From Lamellibrachia satsuma (taxonomy: Eukaryota; Annelida; Polychaeta; Sabellida; Siboglinidae), in contig BSQZ01000052.1 of the NCBI GenBank assembly GCA_033239005.1, positions 2,893,501 through 2,957,500 of the forward strand: a DNA stretch of 64,000 nucleotides, given 5' to 3'. The translations under genes and the position numbers were made by a program. Position 1 is the stretch's first letter; each line of letters begins with the position of its first letter. The notes under the pieces were generated by a model, which saw nothing but the letters and a program-made list of their open reading frames with translations, ran no database searches and was not told where the DNA came from. Positions 25,001 to 33,500 of this stretch are shown here, piece after piece.

Positions 25001-26544
25001 CCTAGATGGACTGTGGTTGTCGACATTCTACGGATTGGTGGCATTAACACAGCTTCCACTACTGGGAATAATGTGGGCACATCATCCTCTTTCAAAGAGA
25101 TTTTAGAAGAGGGGTGCCACCTGCTGTGCTTCGTCAGCTTGGGCTGCCACCTGCTGTGCTTCATCAGCTTGGTGTTTTTTTTTAAACAAAGTTGGCTCCG
25201 CTATCACAACGGTACAGTGAATGAATGGAAAGTCCTAGTCTCGTAGCACTTCCTTATCATAATTGGCATCACGGCGAAGCTTGTCAATAAGCGCGGGGAA
25301 AATATGCATAATCGAGGCAGGCCAGTAGAACAGAGTACTATTTGGAATTATTAATTAATGGAATTCTAATTAAATTTTCGGTGTTGTGATAATGGAAATA
25401 TAGTACAATGTAATATGATTTCAAGCAATCGTTGTTTTTCATTTATTTGGTTATGTTACAAGGTTTTTAAAACATTTTTTTAAATGTGAAAAAATAGCCA
25501 CTAAAACGAAGTTTAATCGTTTTGAGACATTCCCCAAAGAAATAAATGACATACATATAAGCATGACAGTGTAACTGATAACTTTATGGCAGATTTTGGT
25601 TAACATAAATCAGTTATGTCTGCTACACAACCATGAATGAATTAAGCGAAAGTTGAATGACAGCCTAAAGTGGAAGTGTATTTTTTACACAAACCCTTCA
25701 CCAATTGTAATTTACTGCTGTATTATGTTGCGTGCACGACACAATAAAGTATACTAACGCTCAATGAACGCTGATATTTGCAGGTTTAAGTACATGATTT
25801 AGTTAGGTAGATATAATACTGATGTGTACTAACATTGCAGTAACCAGACGATGTGTTCCGCTTTCACGGCAAATGAATATAGCTGGTTCGAACATCGTAG
25901 TGCACGCGGTCGTTACTATGGAAACATTGTTGCTTTTCCAGGAACTCAAGGGGATTTCCAAAAAGACTGTGTTTTTAAAGGATGGATATGACGTTAGTGC
26001 TGGGGGATTTTTTGTGGTGTCGTCATTTAGTATATCCTACCACGTTATAAAGAAGAGAAATGAAAAAATCAACTGACACGCTAGCCACCCCAACCACCTT
26101 AAGCATGAGCATGATCCTTGATGCAGAACAAAATCAACATTAGAGTGAGGTACCATTGATGATTTACAGTAAAAATGCATTTTAAAAAAGTCTTGCAAAA
26201 AAAGCTGTATTTTCAGATGATTTTGATAGTAAAAAATATGGAATTATATAAACAAACAGTTTTCACTAAGAATTAGAGGCTGAAGTTTTGCTAGAGAAGT
26301 TAAGGTGTCTTAGTATTGATGTAGTTCTGATTCATGTCATGTGTTGTCTGTGTCCTCAGGTGGCGGTGTCGTGACAACGAGGGCACACGTTCACTACTTG
26401 GTCACAGAGTATGGCATTGCGTACATGTTTGGTAAGACCCTACGCCAGCGAGCCTACGAACTCGTGAAGATTGCCCACCCCGACCACCGCGAAATATTGG
26501 AGAAGGCCGCCTTTGAGCGACTCAAGTGTATGCCTTGTCCCTGA
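7806..26544 (+). CDS. Mitochondrial acetyl-CoA hydrolase / acetate:succinate CoA-transferase family enzyme (8 exons, complete)
   Basis: Exons: 7806-7989, 12600-12752, 13040-13279, 14579-14767, 15122-15337, 16588-16725, 18555-18683 and 26360-26544 (TGA). They total 1434 nt, 477 aa; all seven introns are phase 1. The family (acetyl-CoA hydrolase/transferase, including 4-hydroxybutyrate CoA-transferase) moves CoA between acyl-CoA and a carboxylate through a glutamyl-CoA thioester. Residues 1-30 have several Arg/Lys and no Asp/Glu, like a mitochondrial presequence. Visible motifs: HGCAATP (about 69-75), [11 protein letters not shown] with the expected nucleophile Glu279, GVGGQVDF (374-381) and [20 protein letters not shown] (417 onward). 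These cover the N- and C-terminal halves of the fold. Length is close to family norms. In flatworms such as Fasciola, a family member makes acetate from acetyl-CoA while forming succinyl-CoA in anaerobic mitochondria. That role here is inference; plain acetyl-CoA hydrolase is the alternative. Introns carry many transposons. Confidence 0.92.
8640..11910 (-). mobile_element. Decayed LINE with endonuclease and reverse-transcriptase remnants (in intron 1)
   Basis: Minus-strand fragments occur in ORF2 order. At 11334-11576 is an APE-type endonuclease piece (GGLIIYL, then the hallmark [10 protein letters not shown]). At 10542-10790 is a pre-RT segment ([32 protein letters not shown]). At 10056-10268 is the RT start ([17 protein letters not shown], then a degraded [11 protein letters not shown]). 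At 9295-9534 is the C-terminal part ([17 protein letters not shown]). Several frameshifts and stops make it non-functional. The 8640-9290 part, AT-rich with a minus-strand frame of about 78 codons, is probably its 3' end, with less certainty. It fills most of the first intron of the CoA-transferase gene. Confidence 0.85.
13500..13620. repeat. Alternating purine-pyrimidine (CA/GC/TG) tract
   Basis: About 120 bp of (CA)n, (GC)n and (TG)n with CGCGCGCG at its core, lying in the intron after the third CoA-transferase exon. Much of it is strictly alternating purine/pyrimidine, and TG-rich and CA-rich halves can pair with each other. Confidence 0.85.
14826..15010 (-). mobile_element. tRNA-derived SINE, copy 1 (partial)
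   Basis: This shares an ordered body with 42885-43125 and 55930-56450. On the minus strand the order is a box-B-like GTTTGAGTCC, a CTGCCGTTTTG segment, CACCCCATTTTGCC, and TTCTACCTGGTGTCTATG. The tRNA-like head is decayed beyond box B. It lies in a 354-bp intron between exons 4 and 5 of the CoA-transferase gene. Confidence 0.65.
15900..16110. repeat. Short tandem repeat of about 35-40 bp units
   Basis: Repeated GTTATGAAGACTTCTGATA / GTTATGATGACTTCTGATA blocks separated by AGTGTATTCTTTT or AGTGTACTCTT spacers, about five units. It is intronic. Confidence 0.85.
16170..16239. repeat. (AT)n microsatellite
   Basis: Pure TA repeat of about 70 bp in the intron upstream of the CoA-transferase exon that starts at 16588. 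Confidence 0.95.
16905..17045 (-). mobile_element. 5'-truncated LINE 3' end, same family as the 2.6-4.9 kb copy
   Basis: This aligns over about 130 bp with 2640-2770. Both share a TTAACAA-x-ATTGCCATCC start, a CCAGATG-x-CAAG stretch, and the GTGTA(G/A)CCC(G/A)CCCTT block, which in the longer copy is the end of the ORF (AGYT then stop on the minus strand). Only the 3' terminus is present. Confidence 0.7.
17046..18554. other. Intron 6 of the CoA-transferase gene, remainder
   Basis: Nothing conserved or repeated is recognised here apart from two related AATGTTCTTGAA-type stretches near 17350-17440 and 18430-18500. No supported reading frame. Confidence 0.3.
19075..19300. repeat. Unclassified interspersed repeat with a (TTAC)n head
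   Basis: Starts with a TTAC tetranucleotide run (19071-19090), then a GC-richer block containing CTCCTCCTGGAGCATAGGCC and several proline/leucine-like codons on either strand. Composition differs sharply from the AT-rich intron around it. I suspect the 3' end of a retrotransposon but cannot name it. Confidence 0.45.
19325..19395 (-). mobile_element. LINE 3'-end fragment (L2-like 3' tail)
   Basis: A TAATAATAATAAT run followed by CTTCTGTAGCGCC, an A-rich gap and ATCCTCAGGGATCTAAGCT. Read on the minus strand this is the same 3' UTR end as at 33366-33436 (CTGAGGATATAGGCGCCATAGAAG then an ATT tail). Confidence 0.6.
19996..21960 (-). mobile_element. LINE with near-intact reverse transcriptase core, nested in the piggyBac-like element
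   Basis: The minus strand encodes the RT in two overlapping blocks. 21413-21685 carries [20 protein letters not shown] and [17 protein letters not shown]. 20787-21470 gives 227 open codons with [43 protein letters not shown] and the catalytic YADDTQIY box. 20371-20607 carries the C-terminal block ([23 protein letters not shown]). The catalytic FDVIDH and YADD aspartates are present. A frameshift near 21450 and a 5' truncation (no endonuclease) make it inactive. The 3' tail is an ATT run at 19996-20010. Confidence 0.9.
21998..22050. repeat. (AT)n microsatellite
   Basis: Pure AT repeat of about 50 bp near the right end of the piggyBac-like element. Confidence 0.95.
22435..22815. repeat. Long imperfect inverted repeat (fold-back) of about 380 bp
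   Basis: The left arm 22441-22618 pairs with the right arm 22625-22815. Matching blocks, left versus reverse complement of right: ACTTTCTGACC (both), GAAAATGACCAC / GAAAACGACCAC, GCCAAAC (both), TACACATGTG / TACACATGTC, TGGTCAAACAT (both), TTCCTTCCAT / CTTACTTCCAT, and the centre CTATGCCTAGCT / CTACGCCTAGCT around a 6-nt loop. Arms are roughly 70-75% matched by eye. It sits in the 0.8 kb between the two piggyBac-like elements. Confidence 0.8.
22968..24597. mobile_element. piggyBac-like non-autonomous DNA transposon
   Basis: Left end: TTAA (22964-22967) then CCCTAGGAGTGACCAATG. Right end, reverse complement: TTAA (24598-24601) then CCCTGGGAGTGACCAATG. The 18-bp terminal inverted repeats match at 17 of 18 positions and begin with CCCT, as in many piggyBac-type elements; the flanks are the expected TTAA duplication. 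The 1.6-kb interior has no transposase frame. It includes AT-rich blocks and a CpG-containing stretch near 23400-23660. Confidence 0.85.
24602..26359. other. Remainder of the last CoA-transferase intron
   Basis: A tandem duplication of about 30 bp occurs at about 25115-25172 (GCCACCTGCTGTGCTTCRTC repeated twice). Otherwise no gene, transposon end or array is recognised. Confidence 0.4.
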
Positions 26545-26689
26545 GAACGCCATTGCTCAACTGCCATTGTGCGAGTCAGTGCCATGCACTAAACGATTGC
26601 TAAAGCCAATTGAATTGAATGAACAATTTCAGACTATCATTTTCAGTTGTACGTGGATTCTCTCCATTTCCATGAATAGGAGATTGCTT

Positions 26690-26695
26690 AATAAA
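26690..26695 (+). other. Polyadenylation signal AATAAA of the CoA-transferase gene
   Basis: Canonical AATAAA about 145 bp downstream of the TGA at 26542-26544. It is the first such hexamer after the stop. Confidence 0.6.
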
Positions 26696-26699
26696 GACG

Positions 26700-29600
26700 T
26701 ACTAAACATTTCATAATTCAAATTCAATTACATCATCTGAATCATCATTGTAAAACTTTGCTTTGTTGGAATGCATCATGTAATCAAAGATCATTGTGTA
26801 ATCAAAGATCATTGATACCGTTGTTGTTTTCAAGGTCGAAGATGGTAATTCATTTTCATTCCCCAGGAAAATTCACTTTGAATTGGGACAGTGTCACATT
26901 TGTTTATTGACTAAATCAATTTAATTAACATCCCTTGAATTCATCATAATATTTGCTCTCAAATGATACAGTAAAACATCACCAGCGCTACTACTTCCAG
27001 CTACTGCTGCTGCTCAGGAACTGGCAACGTGCAGTCATTTGGAACAACAACTTGGTTTCATAAAAACATTTAAACGTAACTGTTGGTAGAATGCTGCTTA
27101 TATACTGCAATCGGATACATTTTGGTTTGAACAATTCGAGAAATGTTGCACATGTTGAGAATTTTAACAAGATTGCCATCAAAAGTAAGATGTTCTTGAA
27201 GACATCTGGGCATTGGCACAATATCCTACAATATGTTGTTTATGTCTGACCCACGCATTGGTAATGCTAATAGTAGGGTGAATGAGTTATTGAGGAGATG
27301 TACGATTACAGTATGAATGTGTCTTGTGTTGATTCTAGACCTATGCAATACACCATAGGATTGGATGAGATCGTGCATGTACAGTTCTTATTGGTATGCT
27401 TTATAAAGTGCTTAATATGATTTAGAATATTAACATAACTGCTTAATATGATTTAGAATATTAACATATGTTGATATCAGTTCTGTTCAGCTTGTCGTAC
27501 TAGATGTTGTTTACCAACAAACAGTTAAATATGGTGCGAAGGTACATCAAGAATTTGCTACTTCTTCATGAAACACCACTTTAATTCTTATTGAATAAGT
27601 CTGCTATTCTCACAGTGTATTTCCTTGTTTGCCATGGAAGGCAAGTTTTTGTTTGGAACTGTAGCCAGAGTGATGTTGTCAACATACTGTTAGTGATCAG
27701 GGCTATTTTAAAGCACTAACGTGATTGGCTGATTTACTAAACTGTTATATGGACGATTGTTTTCATGTTTTGTATTGTCTAACAAACATTTAATGTTGTG
27801 AAGTTTCATGGAACCTCTAATGACAGTAGCTTTTCAAAACAATCTGTGCAGCATTTAGTCAGCTAGTATTACAGTTGCTGCTATAATTTGTTACTTTACT
27901 GCTCAGATGTAACAAGATACTAGAGATGGTGCTAAATAGTTTTGATAAATGCAGTGAGGAATAGAAACATTGATGCTAACATGGGACTGTTAGTTAATGG
28001 CTAACGTGTGATAATTCCGTCTTGTGCTGTATATAACCCAAGGGGATGGTAGAGCTGCTTTGAACCCATAAGCTGCTTCAAAATGCGCTTCATTTCCAGA
28101 TTAGAGCTGATCTATTACACATACATGTATAGCAGTTCAAACCTCACATTGTCTGTTAGAGAACTGCTCTTCACCTGGTGGTGTGCAGAAGAATAGTGCT
28201 ATGAGTTGATGTTAGAAGTAGCTCCCAGGTTGTGAAGCACTGCTCCAGTGCAGTGTGGCAAAGATCTCGGAACTCATGTTTATAATAACTGTATTCTTGC
28301 GAGATGAAGATGGGTTCTTGGAGTTCCTTCATCTCACAGTGCCAGTGTTTCGAACTGCAGATCTCTGTTATCTGTTAGATCCAGTCAGTTCACTGGTGTC
28401 ACAACTGAACTTTGTATGTTCCATTAATTGTTGGTGAGACTCCCAGCAGGAAGCGTATTGTTAGCACATAGTGTTGTGACTAATTCTGGTTGAAAACTTA
28501 AAATGTTGCATTGAGATTAAATACATTTGACTTGCAGGGTAAGTAGTCTTGGATTAAACTGGAGTTGTCGGGCTATGCTTAATGAAGGAAGCAATGTCTA
28601 ATAAACATGTTGAAATGTTTTATGAAACATACAGATATTTACATTTAATGTGATGTGATTTTACAGCTAAACATGCAGCCTGGATTAAATATGTTAACCT
28701 GTGCGGCATTTATTGATATTGTTCGTGCTTTACTTGTAGTTGTTTATTACAATAAAACACCTTGAAAGGTTATGTTATACATAATGTGAATTATAGTTGG
28801 TGACAGTGGTTATGACATTAAGACAATGGCATAGTGACCCGGGGGCAGGGGGTGCACTTACACCCAGGTGCCAGGTCTGGGGGGCACCAAATCTACAGTC
28901 AAATATGATGACATCATATTAAATAATAGCAATTCTTCTGTCCTATAACTTTGGTTGCGTACATTAGTAATTTGTCATGCAGCGTATTTGTTATTAGATA
29001 CATTGTAACAAATGAATTCATGATTAATTTTGGCCTGTACTTCACATAGCCGACAAGCAAGATCATTTGTGCATCGACAACCCTCACAATGCCACCGCAT
29101 TAAGACATGAAGGCCAGCTACATTGGACACCAGCAACTTATCATCCATCCTATCGTCTCCTGTCTTTCATTAAGTTGTATTCACTGATTTCTGTGCATTC
29201 TTCCATCGTGTGTAGTTGGTGACGTGCATTTGAATGACAAAGTTTTACAATTTATGTTTTACTAAGGTGTGGCTCGAGCCATCTCTCGGTCAAACAGCGA
29301 CAACATAATTTTGCTGATTACATGTTTTCAATTTATTAAGTTCTTTCACATTCATGTAGCCTCTTTTTATGTCATAGTTATGCTAACACCGTCATCTATT
29401 AGTTGCCTGGTTCTGTCAACAGTTGCTGTTTCATGCCTGTTGGGGCAATTCTGGTTAAGGCACAATGTTATTACCATCTATTCTTATTAAGAAAATTATC
29501 TGTCTACGTTCTGCGCAGTGTTTTTTAATCAAATTGAAGAGAGGCATGGTATGTAATATTAATTTTTTGTATTTCCACACTTTAAAATTTATTAATTAAA

Positions 29601-30059
29601 ATAAAATTTTCAATCAACTAAAATGGGATCATCTATGTAGATTTAGTGTAAAAACATAATAGACCCTAAGCATATTATACGTAATGGTGAAACGCACACA
29701 CACATTGAAGTTTTGCTGTATTTGATACCAACAAAGGTTTGGACAAAACTGAGAAGGTTGCCGTAAGTGAAATGGCCAGTGCTAACATTGTGGGGAAGTG
29801 GCAGAATGAGAAACGGTAGCTCTAGCAGGCATAGCCTTAACTGACATCCATGATTGAAGTAAGAGATCAGGCAGATGCTCACTGGTTGGTCACCCGCATC
29901 CAAGTCAAGTCCAACAGTTCCTACCTGCAACATGGCCCTGACATACATGTGTAATACTGTACCTTTTTAACTGAGGTGATAATACTGATGATTGGATCTC
30001 GGCAAACACATCACACTCCCCAACAGAGATGCCACTCGGCATAGCACCACTGCCACAAA
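26700..30059. other. Intergenic region between convergent genes
   Basis: Contains a LINE 3' end at 27163-27225 and a short tandem duplication of about 30 bp at 27410-27470 (GCTTAATATGATTTAGAATA twice). A (G/C)-rich segment at about 28838-28890 resembles a transposon end but has no partner that I could find. No supported gene. Confidence 0.45.
27163..27225 (-). mobile_element. LINE 3'-end fragment
   Basis: TTTTAACAAGATTGCCATC followed by an A-rich stretch and AGATG. This is the same 3' terminus as at 2645 and 16918. Short, so only a partial match. Confidence 0.5.
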
Positions 30060-30065
30060 TTTATT
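30060..30065 (-). other. Candidate polyadenylation signal for the minus-strand coiled-coil gene
   Basis: TTTATT on the plus strand is AATAAA on the minus strand, about 460 bp beyond the stop codon at 30528-30530. Confidence 0.4.
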
Positions 30066-30527
30066 ATAAATTCAAAATGACAGTTACGGAGTGATATCAA
30101 CGACTGGTTGGCTGGGCAACATTATTGTTGTTTATGACTTGTTATGTCATTGCATCTGTGCACTTGAGTATATGTAGCATAGTTTCAAACAAAGACACAT
30201 TTACAATGCAAACACTATCCACAATTGTATGCAATTGAAGTTGAGTTTACCAAGTTAAATAAAGATGTGAAGAATCTGCACATCAAATGTAAGTTGTGGC
30301 AGTGGTGAGATGGTGATTGACGACACTGGTGGGAGTTTGTAAACAGCTGTGTAGTGATGTCCTATATACAGTACTGACAGACACAACAACCAACAACTAC
30401 CATCTGTGTCTACAAGTTCCGTTGATGTTCACCTACACCTGTAGGTGTCTCAAGATGGTCATGATGTAACAGTCCAACAAGTGTCTCTGCTATTCATCTA
30501 CCAATCCAGGAATAATCCATGCACAGG

Positions 30528-33500
30528 TCACGAGATATCACCCTTCTGCTTACAGAACTCTGTGAACAGCTTATGTTCCATTTCTGTCATGATTTTGTTC
30601 AAGGCATAAATCTGAAAGCAAACAAAGAATAAATTCAAGTGCTTGGTAACAACAACAACTATGGATATGCTATTTTCACGCTGAACTAGATTTGCAACGT
30701 GCAGATTATTGCAACCATAAAACAGGCACTTTGGAGAAGCTGCCTACAACTGTGACACCTGGTACTAAATTTTAGGCTGCTGCAAGGTAATGTGCAGACT
30801 TGGTTTGCCAGGTCTAATAGTCAGTTGTGTGTATCTAGTACATCACATTGTTGTGTAGCTACTGGAGTGCAACTGTATTGATACAAAGACATGAATATCA
30901 TGTTATGTGCTAAACACACATACAGAATATGTAGCAATACACACATCTACTTCTTTTATACAAGGCATACTGATATGCATGTCATGGCACAGTTGACTTT
31001 GCCGCAATACCTGTAATCGTTGCTTCTTTTTAGCTTCAATCTGTAGTGTTTTCTGGTAGACTTTCTCTCTTTTGCGTTGCATTTCTTGGTCTCTTTGTGC
31101 TCTCCTTCTGTTTATCATGTCAATTGCTTCAAGATGAGCTCTCAGGGCACGCTGTGCACGGATATCTGTCATACTGGCGACGTATTCATAGTGTTGCAGC
31201 AACTCTGTAACAAAACAGAGAAGTCAATTATCTATCACATCAACACATACTCTTAATGCAACAAAAATCCTGTAACAACACTGAGAAGCCTGCTATCTGT
31301 CAGTGACTGTTACATCATACATACTCTTAATGAAGCGACAACTTTGTAACAACACTAAGAAGTCTACTATCTGTCAGTGACTGTCACATCATATATACTC
31401 TTAATGAAGCAACAACTTTGTAACAACACTGAGAAGCCTACTATCTGTCAGTGACTGTCACATCATACATACTCTTAATGAAGCAACAACTTTGTAGCAA
31501 CACTGAGAAGCCTACTATCTGTCAGTGACTGTCACATCATACATACTCTTAATGAAGCGACAACTTTGTAACAACACTGAGAAGTCAGCTTTTTGTCACA
31601 TCAACACATACTCTTAATGCAACAAAAATCCTGTAACAACACTGAGAAGCCTACTATCTGTCAGTGACTGTCACATCATACATACTCGTAATGAAGCAAC
31701 AAATTTGTAACAACACTGAGAAGTCAGCTTTTTGTCACATCAGCACATACTCTTAATGCAACAAAAATCCTGTAACAATGCTGAGAAGCCTACTATCTGT
31801 CAATGACTGTCACATCATACGTACTCTTAATAAAGCGACAACTTTGTAACAACACTGAGAAGTCAGCTTTTTGTCACATCAACACATACTCTTAATGCAG
31901 CAATAACTCTGTAACAATACTGAGAAGTCTACTGTTTGTCACATCAACACATACTCTTAACACAGCAACAACTGTGTTACAATACAGAGAAGTCAGCTGT
32001 CTTTTATACTCAACATAGTCATACTATTGCCTCCCTAGCAACAATGGTAATTACATGGTACATATATATAGATAACATTTTACATTCATACCAATACAAT
32101 GTACATGATCAGTAAATATAATCACCATAGAATACTGATATGGTGCTATGGAAATGAATGAATAAATGAATATAATCAATGTTTGCAATATTAAGAAAAT
32201 ACAAAAGATCAGAGTTCCCGTGGCCAAACAAAGGATCAGGGTCAGCGGGCATGTCAAACAAAACAAGATGATCAGATGGCTGGTGCTGCATAAAAAACAA
32301 GATGATCAGATGGCTAGTGGTGCATAGAAAACAAGATGATCAGATGGCTGGTGCTGCATAGAAAACAAGATGATCAGATGGCTAGTGGTGCACAGAAAAC
32401 AAGATGATCAGATGGCTGGTGGAGCATAGAAAACAAGGTGATCAGATGGCTAGTGGTGCATAGAAAACAAGATGATCAGATGGCTGGTGGTGCATAGAAA
32501 ACAAGATGATCAGATGGCTGGTGATGCATCGAAAACAAGATGATCAGATGGCTGGTGGTGCATAGAAAACAAGATGATCAGATGGCTGGTGGTGCATAGA
32601 AAACAAGATGATCATATGGCTGGTGGTGCATAGAAAACAAGATGATCAGATGGCTGGTGGTGCATAGAAAACAAGATGATCAGATGGCTGGTGGTGCATA
32701 AAAAACAAGATGATCAGATGGCTGGTGGTGCATAGAAAACAAGATGATCAGATGGCTGGTGGTGCATAGAAAACAAGATGATCAGATGGCTGGTGGTGCA
32801 TAGAAAACAAGATGATCAGATGGCTGGTGGTGCATAGAAAACAAGATGATCAGATGGCTGGTGGTGCATATAAAACAAGATGATCAGATGGCTAATGGTG
32901 CATAGAAAACAAGATGATCAGATGGCTGGTGATGCATAGAAAACAAGATGATCATTATGGTCACACTTTAACAGTCACACTGGCTTCCAGTTTCTTATCG
33001 AATTAATTTTAAGCTGTCCACTCTTGCATATCGTGCTCTATCTACACAACAACCATTCTACTTGGCTAGTCTCCTGCATCTTTCAAATATCCCTAGGCAG
33101 CTAAGATCATCAGTTTCACAACAACTTATTGTACCTAAAACAAAACTTAACTTGGGTAAACGTGCTTTCTCTGTCGCTGCGCCTAGGGTCTGGAATGAAC
33201 TCCCTATCGCTTTTAAAACATCCGAAACTATTGCTATTTTCCGAAAAAAACTCAAGACATATCTATTCCAAATTGCATTCCCACCATAAATGTTCGGTTG
33301 TCCCTCGTTTCTGATACTGACTTTTGCGCGTCCTTGTTTACAATTACGCCTACTGATTCTGTTTTGTTGCGCCTCTGAGCTCAGGTTCCTGAGGATATAG
33401 GCGCCATAGAAGTCAATTATTATTATTATTATTATTAGAAAACAAGATGATCATATGTCTAGTGGTGCATCGAAAACAAGATGATCAGATGGCTGGTGGT

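Noticed and set aside
28838..28890. G-rich segment resembling a transposon terminus
   Set aside because: No inverted partner or flanking duplication was found.
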